A stretch of DNA of 64,000 nt from Leptospira ognonensis (GTDB taxonomy: Bacteria; Spirochaetota; Leptospiria; Leptospirales; Leptospiraceae): positions 62,001 to 126,000 of the forward strand of contig NZ_RQGD01000045.1 in NCBI RefSeq assembly GCF_004770745.1. The letters are read 5' to 3'. Below the pieces are notes generated by a model. That model worked only from the letters and a program-made list of their open reading frames with translations, was not told where the DNA came from and searched no databases. The stretch's first letter is position 1; each line of letters starts with the position of its first letter. Below, piece by piece: positions 27,032 to 36,154 of this stretch. Position numbers and translations under genes: made by a program.

Positions 27032-28423
27032 ATGAATCGAAAAGATTTCCTTAAAAAACTCAGCATCACAGGTACTCTACTCACACTGGCAAAAAGTTCC
27101 GACTCGTTTGGGCAAACCGAATCCCGAACAGAAGTGAAAGCACCGACCAAAACCAATCCTTCAAAAAAAGCAATCGTTCTGGGCGGCGGACTCTCTGGTC
27201 TTTATGCTGCCTACCTACTGAAACAATCAGGATACCAAGTCTCTCTAGTGGAACGAGGAGAGAGGTTGGGTGGCAGAATCGCAACCTTTACAGATAAAAC
27301 ACTCGGAATCACTCAGGACTTAGGTGGGGAATGGATCGGTGAAGGCCAATCTGATATCAAATCTCTTACAAAACAATTGGGTCTCACCTTAAAAAGTTCA
27401 CCACTTGCGGCAAAGTTTAAGCTCCGAAATGAAGGTGGGACTTCTTTGGTCAATATCTCTCCGTCTTCGATTGAAACCTTAGAAAAAGTGATAGAACTTC
27501 ATAAATCTCTTGGCGAATCCCAAAAACAAGGCCTCGATAGAATCAACTTTGCGGCTTATGCCCGTTACCAAGGCATTGCGGATGAAGAAGTGAAATCCAT
27601 CAATGAAGTTTACAGAGTATTGCTTGGAGGGGATTTAACACAAATTTCTAGTGAGTCCTTACTCAGTGATCTTTCCTCACAAGAATCCGCTCTTCGTCCA
27701 GAATATTTTATATCTGGTGGAGCAGAAAATATGATCAAAGGACTGGCAGAACTCTTGGGTCCCGAAACGGAAATCTCACTCGGAGACAGCGTAACCAAGG
27801 TTAGTCAAATAAAGAATTCCGTACAAGTTGACCTTGCCTCCGGCAAAGTGATCAAAGCAAATGTTCTCATCTGTACCATTCCACCGCAAAGTATATTGGA
27901 TATCAAATGGACTCCTAGTCTCCCAAAAGATATCGTGTATTCTAGTTTGCGTATGCAATCAGGTCGACTTGTGAAAAATTTAATCTTGTGCAAAAGTAAA
28001 GAAACGTTCTCTCCTTTCCTAAACGTAACCGACACACCAGCGCAGACGATGTATTTGAGTACTCCGGAAGCCATTGGCGAAAATGCTTTCGCGATTACGA
28101 CTCTCACGAGCGGTGATAGAGCTCTCCTATTTGAAAAGGCGTCAGACAACCAAAGAAAAGTTTTATTAAAACTTTCCTTACAAGAACAAAAACAATTGGA
28201 AGCTGCCGAACCTCTGGAGAATGGATTTATCTTTCACTCTTTCAAAAAGCATACGGGGCATAGCGGATTTGTTTCTCTTTTTCCGGCAGGTTCTTTCGGC
28301 ATAAAGGATCCTTGGTTTGAGTCCTACGAACGGGTGTTTTTCGCCGGAGAACATCTAGCCAAACACTCAGGCACAATGGATGCAGCTTTGTCCTCTGCGA
28401 TTCAGGCAGTGAGTCGAATCTAA
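27032..28423 (+). CDS. Flavin-dependent amine oxidase, probably exported
   Basis: This protein has 463 residues from ATG 27032 (GGGGAAAG in front); a TTG 22 codons upstream is less likely. The N-terminus NRKDFLKKLSITGTLL resembles a Tat signal with an RK in place of the twin arginine, followed by a cut region near SFGQ. FAD binding is shown by VLGGGLSGLYAAYLL and LVERGERLGGRIAT (about residues 48-85), and the C-terminal FAD motif is FFAGEHLAKHSGTMDAAL. The substrate amine is unknown. It is convergent with the acyltransferase gene at 28428. Confidence 0.88.
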   Translation: MNRKDFLKKLSITGTLLTLAKSSDSFGQTESRTEVKAPTKTNPSKKAIVLGGGLSGLYAAYLLKQSGYQVSLVERGERLGGRIATFTDKTLGITQDLGGEWIGEGQSDIKSLTKQLGLTLKSSPLAAKFKLRNEGGTSLVNISPSSIETLEKVIELHKSLGESQKQGLDRINFAAYARYQGIADEEVKSINEVYRVLLGGDLTQISSESLLSDLSSQESALRPEYFISGGAENMIKGLAELLGPETEISLGDSVTKVSQIKNSVQVDLASGKVIKANVLICTIPPQSILDIKWTPSLPKDIVYSSLRMQSGRLVKNLILCKSKETFSPFLNVTDTPAQTMYLSTPEAIGENAFAITTLTSGDRALLFEKASDNQRKVLLKLSLQEQKQLEAAEPLENGFIFHSFKKHTGHSGFVSLFPAGSFGIKDPWFESYERVFFAGEHLAKHSGTMDAALSSAIQAVSRI

Positions 28424-28427
28424 AAAA

Positions 28428-29597
28428 TCATTTTAAACCGAATGCTTTTCTAAGTATGGTCGTATTTTTAATCAAGGTATCGTAAATCAGAAAACTTGAT
28501 GAAAATACGATCATCGTATGTAACAAAAATTTCAAATACACATTCGCATCCCATTCTCTAAAATAGTATGCTATCAAAAGCGAAATCGGATGGTGTAAGA
28601 GATAGATGGGCAAACTGGAATCCACGAGATAAACGGTAAAGGAATTCGAAACGTTTAGATAACGTTCAAATGCTAATACAAAAAACTTTGTCCAGATGAA
28701 AGGAGAGAGGCACCATAACAAAATATGTAATCCGCGTTTTTCAATGCCATAAGTAAAATAAGGCATCCATAGAGGATCAGAAATTTCGAGCTGATAAAAA
28801 CTTAAAAACACAACGAGACCAGCAAGTAGCCAATTCAAACTCGCAATAGTAGAACCTCTTTCTATAACTTCAAAAATAGTTTTTCCATAAAAAGAAAGAA
28901 TACCAACAAGGAAAAAACCAAACTGGTAAATGAATGTCAGTTTATCAATGCCGTAAACATCATCTCCTCTAGGAAAAAATGAATGTCCAAGGATTGTTAA
29001 AGAAACTGTCAGGATTACGTAACCCAAGAAACAAAAATTTTCATTTTTCGGAAAGAGCCCCGCAATTTTTTCGATCCATAATTTCGGAAATAAAAAGAAG
29101 AGAATGCTGAAAAGCGTAAGATCAACGAGAAACCAAATATGGGAATGCGCAAAATAATCCATAGAAAAAAAATTTGGATAAAACTGGAAGTAGGATAAGT
29201 TTGGATGATGGATCTTAACGACGAGAAAATACTGAATGGGCGCAAGAAAAACGAGACCAAGGACCATAGGAATCAAGATTCTCTGGATCCTGCCCAATAT
29301 ATAGTTTCCCATGCCTTTCTTTTGCCAAACGAGAGCTGAAAAATATCCAGAAATTAAATAGAAGAGTGGCATCCGAAAACTATGAATATAGTAACAAAAA
29401 TAGCCAAAGACATCGGCTCTTTCTTTGGCTTGGATCGCATAACCAATTTTTGGTGCATAGACGATTGCAGCATGGAATAGGATGCCAAGAAAGAGGGCAA
29501 ACGAACGAAGATTGTCTAGATAAAATAATCGACCCATTCCTACTTCTGGAATAAGAAGAGTTCCACCTGCCGTCGATTCTTTTTCTTTGATTGACAT
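28428..29597 (-). CDS. Acyltransferase-3 family membrane protein (OpgC-like)
   Basis: The protein has 389 residues from the ATG at 29597, which has GGAAG just upstream; an ATG at 29609 is the alternative. About ten transmembrane segments are visible, with the family start YLDNLRSFALFLGILFHA containing the catalytic-type histidine, and FRMPLFYLISGYF. Members O-acylate extracytoplasmic sugars. OpgC, which succinylates periplasmic glucans, belongs here, and opgG/opgH homologues occur 18 kb away, so glucan decoration is a reasonable but unproven role. The 5' end overlaps the divergent HNH region. Confidence 0.82.
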   Translation of the reverse strand: MSIKEKESTAGGTLLIPEVGMGRLFYLDNLRSFALFLGILFHAAIVYAPKIGYAIQAKERADVFGYFCYYIHSFRMPLFYLISGYFSALVWQKKGMGNYILGRIQRILIPMVLGLVFLAPIQYFLVVKIHHPNLSYFQFYPNFFSMDYFAHSHIWFLVDLTLFSILFFLFPKLWIEKIAGLFPKNENFCFLGYVILTVSLTILGHSFFPRGDDVYGIDKLTFIYQFGFFLVGILSFYGKTIFEVIERGSTIASLNWLLAGLVVFLSFYQLEISDPLWMPYFTYGIEKRGLHILLWCLSPFIWTKFFVLAFERYLNVSNSFTVYLVDSSLPIYLLHHPISLLIAYYFREWDANVYLKFLLHTMIVFSSSFLIYDTLIKNTTILRKAFGLK

Positions 29598-29625
29598 ACT
29601 GTCTTCCATTAGTCCAAATTTTCGT

Positions 29626-29922
29626 ATGGAGCCGGAACCAGAAATAGAACGTTTTTTTTCTACGATCTCTGATGAAGAGATAGCACGAGAGAGAAGAAAA
29701 GCAAAAGAACTAAAAAATTCTGCCTGGTGGAAAAATAAACGCTCTAATGGAATTTGTCATTATTGTGGTCAAAAATTCAAAGTGGAAGAGCTGACCATGG
29801 ACCATTTAATCCCTATCATACGAGGCGGTCTTTCTATTAAGGCCAATTTAGTCCCATCCTGCAAAGAGTGTAATTCGAAGAAAAAACATAGCCTACCCTT
29901 CGAAAAGGACTTCTTCGGGTAA
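29626..29922 (+). CDS. Small HNH nuclease-like protein
   Basis: This protein has 98 residues from ATG 29626. The HNH domain has two zinc pairs, CHYC (about residues 45-48) and CKEC (about 83-86), and the central DHLIPIIRGG motif followed by the asparagine in SIKANLVPSC. It may cut DNA or act as a nicking enzyme. Its stop TAA overlaps the ATG of the next gene (TAATG), so the two proteins are translationally coupled. No Shine-Dalgarno sequence is evident before the start; a TTG at 29587 is an alternative. Confidence 0.82.
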   Translation: MEPEPEIERFFSTISDEEIARERRKAKELKNSAWWKNKRSNGICHYCGQKFKVEELTMDHLIPIIRGGLSIKANLVPSCKECNSKKKHSLPFEKDFFG

Positions 29923-30287
29923 TGGAATTAAATGATTTAGGATTTCAGGGAGACGACTTTCTACCAAATCGATCTTCTGAAGAAATTGACCTCGTCGATG
30001 AACGAGGTAATACCTTTCAATGGGAAGTTTTCTATTCTTTTTCCTTAAGTGGCAATGAATATTTGGTATTTCTTCCCACTTCGGAAGCGGAATATTACTT
30101 AGTAAATGTGGATATGGATGATCCTGAATCTGATGTTCCTGGTTATATCGTTTTACGACTCAGTAACGATGACAATGGTGACGAGATACTAGAAGAGATC
30201 CTCGATCCAGATGAGCTTGAAGAAGTCGCAGAGTTCGTGGAAGATGAGATCGGACTCATAGGCCAGTTTCTTAGCTCGGAGGAATGA
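29922..30287 (+). CDS. Extremely acidic protein, DUF1292-like
   Basis: This 121-residue protein contains about 35 Asp/Glu against only three Arg and no Lys. The centre (about 20-75: IDLVDERGNTFQWEV, NEYLVFLP) resembles DUF1292/YrzB-type small proteins. The C-terminal half is nearly all acidic. It is coupled to the HNH gene through TAATG and its end overlaps the convergent MaoC gene by 17 bases. It may be a DNA-mimic-like partner or inhibitor of the HNH protein; that is inference. Confidence 0.72.
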   Translation: MELNDLGFQGDDFLPNRSSEEIDLVDERGNTFQWEVFYSFSLSGNEYLVFLPTSEAEYYLVNVDMDDPESDVPGYIVLRLSNDDNGDEILEEILDPDELEEVAEFVEDEIGLIGQFLSSEE

Positions 30288-30696
30288 CGAGTGTTTCGCC
30301 CTTGCTCACAATTTCATTTTTCTGATTTGTCCATATAATTTTCATTTTCACCGCTTTCAATCTATCCACTTTCTCGATCACTTCCACCTTACAGGTGATT
30401 GTATCTCCAAAGAAAACCGGTTTCCGAAACTTCGTTGTTGTTTCCAAGGCAACAGTCCCAAGACCCGGTAGCTTCATCCCAAGCACTGGTGCTAGCAAGG
30501 ACGCAGCAAGGCCACCATGGGCAATACGAGTTCCAAAGACAGTTGTTTTGGCGTACTCCTCGTCTGTGTGAAGAGGATTAAAATCCCCGCTGATTCCGGC
30601 AAATAGATACACATCAGTTTCGGTGATGGTTTTCGAAAAGGAAGCCGTATCATTTATTTGAATTTCTTGAAACGTTTTTCCTTTTTGGTAGCTCAT
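30271..30696 (-). CDS. MaoC-like (R)-specific enoyl-CoA hydratase
   Basis: This 141-residue hotdog-fold protein has the hydratase 2 signature: AGISGDFNPLHTDEEYAKTT holds the catalytic Asp and His, followed by RIAHGGLAASL. It hydrates enoyl-CoA to 3-hydroxyacyl-CoA. Its start ATG overlaps the stop of the histidine kinase by 4 bases and it is the last gene of the ligase-dehydrogenase-kinase-hydratase operon. Length and motif fit PhaJ-type enzymes. Confidence 0.9.
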   Translation of the reverse strand: MSYQKGKTFQEIQINDTASFSKTITETDVYLFAGISGDFNPLHTDEEYAKTTVFGTRIAHGGLAASLLAPVLGMKLPGLGTVALETTTKFRKPVFFGDTITCKVEVIEKVDRLKAVKMKIIWTNQKNEIVSKGETLVIPPS

Positions 30697-31934
30697 TCTA
30701 ATACTCTCTTTTTTTTAGATTCAAATTTAAAATGAAAACAAACTCTTTCGTTAGGTGCCGAAGAAACATCGACGGCTTTTCCAGCTAGCTGACTACAAAG
30801 TGAAAAAATGACAGATAGCCCTACCGACTCCGCTTTTTGAATATCGGAACCTTCAGGAAAGCCTTTCCCGTTATCCATATAGATCAACTCCATCTCTCCA
30901 TTATCTTGCACTCTTAGAGTTATGGAAATGAGTGCAGCCTTTGTGCTCGGGAAGGCGTGACGAAATGAATTTGTCAGCATTTCTGTAATGATGAGTCCGA
31001 GAGGTATCGCATCAGCCGGACTTAATTCTTTAGAATCAATTTCTAAATTGATGGATACATCCATTCTCATGTACATAAGTTTGATGTTTTCGACTAAACT
31101 TTCGATGTATTCTAAAGCATTTAGGGTTGCTAAATTTCTGGAACCGTAAAGCTTTTCATGAACCAACGCAATGGCCTTAATACGTGCTATGCTTTGCTCA
31201 AGAATGACTGCTGATTCTTTCGGTGCTGTATAAGATTGAAGCTGCATGAAGGAGATGATGACGGCCAAATTATTTTTAACTCTATGATGAACTTCGGTTA
31301 ACAGTATTTTATTTTCTTTTAAGGATATTTCCAAACGGGATTGTTTATCGATATAGTCTGTGATATCTGTAGTGATGGCAATGGCACGGCCTTCCTTTTC
31401 TTCCTCGTCATAAATATAGAGTCTGTTCTCCAAACCCCATTTCACTCGACCATCAGGAAGTTTTAATCGGAAAAGAATGCCGACAAAATTTTCCGTTAAA
31501 TGATTCATCCAGATATCGGACATACGGTCTCTATCTTCTGGATGAAGCCGCTCGATCAAAAGTCTTGAGTCTTTCAGAATTTCTTCGCGAGAAAGCTCAA
31601 AAAATTTTGCCGTCTGAAAGGATAATAATTCAATCTGCCATGTTTTTAGGTTAAAAACAATAACAGAATCTTGAACTTGCTCTAATATATTTTGATATAA
31701 TAACTCATTTTGGTTTTTTTCACGGATTGTTTTGTACTCTCGAAGGATCTCTCTTCTTAATAAAAAGAAAATTAAGAAGGCCGAGACGATCACAAAAAAC
31801 CAACCTTTTAACGATTGGGCAAAGCGTACGGAGTCCATCTGGTAGATGGCTAAAGCCAATAAATGATCTGATACGAAAATCCAAATCACTCCGAGCAAAA
31901 AATATATTAAAGAAACTCGGAGTGCTGCCTTCAT
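30693..31934 (-). CDS. Membrane histidine kinase, HisKA_2 type, with PAS domain
   Basis: This 413-residue protein has two transmembrane segments (about 8-28 and 40-62), a PAS domain (about 85-190) and a HisKA_2 kinase with phosphoacceptor block LLTEVHHRVKNNL (His near residue 213), then the ATPase N box EMLTNSFRHAF and glycine motif DNGKGFPEG. Its partner response regulator is not adjacent. It lies between acyl-CoA dehydrogenase (3-base gap) and MaoC (4-base overlap), inside a fatty-acid operon, which is unusual and suggests a lipid- or redox-related signal. Confidence 0.92.
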   Translation of the reverse strand: MKAALRVSLIYFLLGVIWIFVSDHLLALAIYQMDSVRFAQSLKGWFFVIVSAFLIFFLLRREILREYKTIREKNQNELLYQNILEQVQDSVIVFNLKTWQIELLSFQTAKFFELSREEILKDSRLLIERLHPEDRDRMSDIWMNHLTENFVGILFRLKLPDGRVKWGLENRLYIYDEEEKEGRAIAITTDITDYIDKQSRLEISLKENKILLTEVHHRVKNNLAVIISFMQLQSYTAPKESAVILEQSIARIKAIALVHEKLYGSRNLATLNALEYIESLVENIKLMYMRMDVSINLEIDSKELSPADAIPLGLIITEMLTNSFRHAFPSTKAALISITLRVQDNGEMELIYMDNGKGFPEGSDIQKAESVGLSVIFSLCSQLAGKAVDVSSAPNERVCFHFKFESKKKRVLE

Positions 31935-31937
31935 TTG

Positions 31938-33512
31938 TTATGAGAAATCCTGCAATTCATTAAATCTTTCATTGACCGATATTTCTATGGATTCGCTAAT
32001 CTTTTGATAACTTGTCCAAATTTGGTTTAACTCATCCGGTGCATATTTTGCTAGCCTGGAGAGTGAGCCTAAGTATTTTCCTACCAAGTAAAAAGTCAAC
32101 AAGCTTCTATCGGCTAACTTCGCTTTCCCAGAATAATGTACGAATTCCTCAACTGAATCTTTTTTTGAGAGTGAAAGTATGACAAACAAAGATAAGGCAT
32201 CTGCAAAAGCAAATTCAATGGACTGGAATCTTTTCCGATCATTTTCGGTATCCATTTTGACTAGGATCTCAAAGAGATGATTTTGAATGGTATCGGAGGG
32301 AGAAGAAGGATTTTCAATTTTTGAGAAATCTGCCATAAATTTCGCCTTACCAGGATAAATGGAAGCGATGATAGATCTCTGGACCTCACTCGTACCACCA
32401 CCGATTGTTCCAAGTTTTACATCTCTATAGAACCTTTCTACAGCGTACTCTTTCATATAGCCATATCCTCCGAAGAGTTGGACCGAGTCGCGTGCAACAT
32501 CTTCCGAGATTTCAGAGGAGATCAATTTTCCAAGTGAACTTTCCAGCGGAGAAGGAATGCCAGCATCTTTTCTCTCAGCAACCCAGTAAATCAATCGCCT
32601 TGCCGCTTGGATATATACCCAATTTCGTACCAAAATATCTTTCATTCCAAAAAAAGAAGAGATGGATTTTCCAAATTGTACTCGCTCTTTCGCATAACGC
32701 ATACCCGAACGAAAACAAAACTCCATCGCGCCAGCAAGACCAGCTACAAATACAGTTCTTTCCCATTCAAGAGTTTCCTTACCGATTCTGAGGAAACCCG
32801 AATTGAGAGGACCTAACAAATTTTCTTTCGGTATGACCATATCTTCAAACACCAGTTCGGCTGTCATAGACGTATGATGACCTAATTTTTTTAGTATCTT
32901 ACTTACTTTGAAACCTTTTGTTTTATCTTCAACGATAAAGGCCGAGATGCCAAGTGGCCCTCTTCCTTTTTCAGAAGTTCGAGCCATGACAACAAATACC
33001 TGTCCAACTGGACCGTTCGTGATGAACATTTTGGATCCGTTGAGCTTCCACCCTCCATCTACTTCTTCGGCTCGAGTAAGTAAGGCGGCAGCATCCGATC
33101 CAGATGCAGGTTCACTTAACGCAAAACCAGCGATCCATTCTCCAGAGGATATTTTAGGTAAATATTTTTTCTTCTGAGCCTCCGTACCTTGAAAGACTAT
33201 GGGCATAGCCCCTATAATCATATGGGCTGCCCATGACAAACCCATCCCGCCATCAAGGGAGCCCGCAGAGAAAGCATCGGTTGCGTGAGAGCACTGTAAA
33301 CAACTCGCACCTTGCCCGCCATATTCGGAAGGGATGGAAAGACCTGTGAGTCCAGCTTTGCTAAATTCTTTCCATAACTCATTTGACCAAATTTCTTTTT
33401 CGTCTCTCTCCTCAGCGGAAGGCAGGACCTTATCGCGTGAAAAATCAAATACAGTTTCAAAGAAGTCTTTATCAGCTTCGGTCAAATACGGATTCAGTTT
33501 TGGGTGTCTCAT
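31938..33512 (-). CDS. Acyl-CoA dehydrogenase with C-terminal extension
   Basis: This 524-residue protein has the acyl-CoA dehydrogenase core to about residue 395, with the signature GFALSEPASGSDAAAL and the end-of-core LFGGYGYMKEYAVERFYRD. About 130 more helical residues follow, as in very-long-chain (VLCAD-type) dehydrogenases. The catalytic glutamate segment reads TIGGGTSEVQRSIIA. The length suggests preference for long acyl chains. The start overlaps the ligase stop by 4 bases. Confidence 0.93.
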   Translation of the reverse strand: MRHPKLNPYLTEADKDFFETVFDFSRDKVLPSAEERDEKEIWSNELWKEFSKAGLTGLSIPSEYGGQGASCLQCSHATDAFSAGSLDGGMGLSWAAHMIIGAMPIVFQGTEAQKKKYLPKISSGEWIAGFALSEPASGSDAAALLTRAEEVDGGWKLNGSKMFITNGPVGQVFVVMARTSEKGRGPLGISAFIVEDKTKGFKVSKILKKLGHHTSMTAELVFEDMVIPKENLLGPLNSGFLRIGKETLEWERTVFVAGLAGAMEFCFRSGMRYAKERVQFGKSISSFFGMKDILVRNWVYIQAARRLIYWVAERKDAGIPSPLESSLGKLISSEISEDVARDSVQLFGGYGYMKEYAVERFYRDVKLGTIGGGTSEVQRSIIASIYPGKAKFMADFSKIENPSSPSDTIQNHLFEILVKMDTENDRKRFQSIEFAFADALSLFVILSLSKKDSVEEFVHYSGKAKLADRSLLTFYLVGKYLGSLSRLAKYAPDELNQIWTSYQKISESIEISVNERFNELQDFS

Positions 33513-35404
33513 TGGTATATCCTATTAATTTCATTTGCAAAGGTATCGGCGATTACATTACGTTTCATTTTAAGAGTACGGGTCATTTCCTTGTCTGGAT
33601 CAAACTGCCTAGGGACAATATAGAAATTATTTGCAGGAACAAGCTCAAATGCTTTGAATCCGTTTGATTTGGCTATGATCCGAGATATTTCGGACTTATA
33701 TAATTCTCTAACCCTGGGCTCCTCGTTCCAGGTCGTATAATCATTATTGATACCTGCAATTCGGCTCATCACCGCCTCAAAATTTGGCACGATCAGTGCG
33801 CCCAATGTCTTTCTGTCGTGTCCGATGACCATCACCTGATCAATATAAGTCGAAGTTAATAACTTGTCTTCAATCGGAATCGGCTCAATATTTTCGCCAC
33901 CAATGAGAGCGATGGTATCCTTTGATCTTCCCGAAAAGACCAATTCATTCCGAAATGTAATCTGCATCAAATCACCTGTATCGAAAAATCCATTGGAATC
34001 AAAAACAACCTGATTCAAATCAGGGCGCTTGAAATATCCGGATAGTATCTGAGCAGATTTGATCCATAGTGTTCCTTTGGCACCGGGTTCTGTCAAAATC
34101 CTTCCCGAATCATCTTTGAGAATGACATCGTAGCCATCGATGGGATTTCCGACAGTTCCTTTCGTAGGTTTTGCATCGGACCGAATCGAAACAACGGCGG
34201 AGGTTTCTGTCATGCCATAACCTTCCAGAACTTTCAATCCGATGGCAGATAAAAATCCATCCACGACACTAGGAAGAGCAGAACCTGCCGAGATACAGAT
34301 TCGAATCCTACCACCTAACGCTCGATGTATTGGTGCAAAAATTTTAATAGATGCTAGCTTCAATGGTGCTAAGCCAATGAGTATGAAGATAGAAAATAAT
34401 CTTTTGGAAAGTTTCAGAAATAGATTCTCCTTTAGAATCTGAAGTTCATAGCCAAAAACCACTGCTTTGTGTTTTGCCCAAGTTTTGCCGACCCTCAAGA
34501 AAAAATGGAATAATTTTTCTTTGAATCCGCCTTCTTTTGCTACTTTCACCATGATTCCATTATAAACAGATTCCCAGATTCTCGGAACGGACGGAAAGAT
34601 GGTCGGACGGAAGTCCCTGAGGTCGTCTTTTAAAGAGGTCATATTCGAAACCAAAAAGTCAATTCCTAGGGAAAGAGTCGCGTATTCAATCGCACGTTCA
34701 AATGCATGCCAGGGCGGAAGTAAGCTAACAGCCGTATCCTGAGATGACATGTCTAATCTAGCGATTGTATTTTGTATCGCTGTTAACCAACCCGCCTGCG
34801 AAAGCATGACACCTTTCGGATTTCCTGTTGTTCCAGATGTATAGATAAGTGTGGCAAGTGAATTTGGATCAATCTTTTGCAATCTTTCAGCTAGAAGATT
34901 TGGATTGTCTGCCAAGGATTTTTTTCCTAAAGTGGACAGGAGTGAAGCCGATTTTTCACCTAACTCAAGTTCGCCATTATCATTTTCTAAAACATATATC
35001 TGCTCAAGAAATTTCAACTTGTCCTGTAATTTTTGAATTCTGTCTAAATCCTTATCTTTTTGTACAACTAAATATTTTGCTTCGGAGTGATTTAATATAT
35101 AGAGAATTTCATCTTCCACAATGTCTGTTCCACGCGGAACGACAACACCACCCGCAGATAAAATGGAAAGATCCATCGTGAGCCAGTTTGTCGTCGCATC
35201 ACAAAAGTAGGCGACACGATCCCCGATGGCAAGTCCAGAGGAGATCCAGCCAGCGGAGTAAGCATCCACTCTTTCTTTTTGCTCTAAAAAACTAAAGCCG
35301 GGGAACATTCCGGCTTTGTCTCGCTTACGAAAACTGACTTTATTAGGAAAGCGAGTTGCTACAGAACCAAGTACATGATATAGTAAGGTCGGCTGACTTG
35401 TCAT
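33509..35404 (-). CDS. Long-chain fatty-acid-CoA ligase
   Basis: This 631-residue AMP-forming enzyme has the P-loop motif TLIYTSGTTGNPKGV (about residues 187-201), the motif YGMTETSAV, and DTGDL near residue 462. It activates fatty acids to acyl-CoA, the first step of beta-oxidation. It is the first gene of the operon that continues with dehydrogenase, kinase and hydratase. The size and motifs fit the FadD/long-chain group, but the exact chain length is unknown. Confidence 0.93.
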   Translation of the reverse strand: MTSQPTLLYHVLGSVATRFPNKVSFRKRDKAGMFPGFSFLEQKERVDAYSAGWISSGLAIGDRVAYFCDATTNWLTMDLSILSAGGVVVPRGTDIVEDEILYILNHSEAKYLVVQKDKDLDRIQKLQDKLKFLEQIYVLENDNGELELGEKSASLLSTLGKKSLADNPNLLAERLQKIDPNSLATLIYTSGTTGNPKGVMLSQAGWLTAIQNTIARLDMSSQDTAVSLLPPWHAFERAIEYATLSLGIDFLVSNMTSLKDDLRDFRPTIFPSVPRIWESVYNGIMVKVAKEGGFKEKLFHFFLRVGKTWAKHKAVVFGYELQILKENLFLKLSKRLFSIFILIGLAPLKLASIKIFAPIHRALGGRIRICISAGSALPSVVDGFLSAIGLKVLEGYGMTETSAVVSIRSDAKPTKGTVGNPIDGYDVILKDDSGRILTEPGAKGTLWIKSAQILSGYFKRPDLNQVVFDSNGFFDTGDLMQITFRNELVFSGRSKDTIALIGGENIEPIPIEDKLLTSTYIDQVMVIGHDRKTLGALIVPNFEAVMSRIAGINNDYTTWNEEPRVRELYKSEISRIIAKSNGFKAFELVPANNFYIVPRQFDPDKEMTRTLKMKRNVIADTFANEINRIYQ

Positions 35405-35517
35405 AAATTTCTTCTCCTTCGGAACCGCTTTGGTCTCTGAAGGATAAAAAACCAGTGTTCTTTTTTCAAGTTTTTTTGTGATTTTTTGACAAATTTAGGC
35501 CAAATTAGGACAATGAT

Positions 35518-36138
35518 ATGTTTTTTTGGGTTCAAAACGGGATCCTAACACCCCGATTGCCAGCGGTATCCAAGCCGACTGTTCCTAAGATCCATCTTCT
35601 TTCCGAAGGCCATGGGCTTCAGGCCTTTGACCCGGATGAGGAGGCACCCCTCGCCGCGAATACCAGCCACATCTTCCAGAATCCAAAATCGGCTTACACG
35701 GAGGAGCAACTTGCGCCCGAAAATGAGACTTCCCCTCTTCTCTTTGCTAACCAGCTGATGAGCTCTCCCGTGACGACTCTCCCTTCCCATGCACTCGTAT
35801 CCGATGCAAAACTCCTTTTTTTAGAAAAGCGATTTCGTCACATTCCTGTTGTAAATGAAAAACAAGTATTGATTGGGATTGTCTCCGATCGGGATGTTTT
35901 GAGATCGGTTGCAATTGATGAGAGCCCAAGCAATATTTTAATAACCGAAATCATGACCGAGCGCGTCCTCAGCGGAAGCCTACAGACAGAAATTCGATAT
36001 GCCGCCAAGGTCATGTTAGATGAAAAAGTAGGATCTTTGCCTATTTTAGATTCAAGTGGTGAAATCATCGGAATCATCACCCGAACTGATTTAATTCGGG
36101 CCATCGTAAAATTTCCTGGTTTTACTCTCCTAGCCTGA
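35518..36138 (+). CDS. CBS-domain protein
   Basis: This 206-residue protein has an N-terminal polar, proline-rich region (1-75) and two CBS domains (about 80-205): LMSSPVTTLPSHALVSDAKLL, then VNEKQVLIGIVSDRDVLR, and EKVGSLPILDSSGEIIGIITRTDLIRAI. CBS pairs bind adenine nucleotides and often act as energy sensors. No partner domain is fused. It starts 113 bases from the divergent acyl-CoA ligase and is followed 16 bases later by the symporter. Confidence 0.88.
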   Translation: MFFWVQNGILTPRLPAVSKPTVPKIHLLSEGHGLQAFDPDEEAPLAANTSHIFQNPKSAYTEEQLAPENETSPLLFANQLMSSPVTTLPSHALVSDAKLLFLEKRFRHIPVVNEKQVLIGIVSDRDVLRSVAIDESPSNILITEIMTERVLSGSLQTEIRYAAKVMLDEKVGSLPILDSSGEIIGIITRTDLIRAIVKFPGFTLLA

Positions 36139-36154
36139 TAAAAAACTGCCTTCT

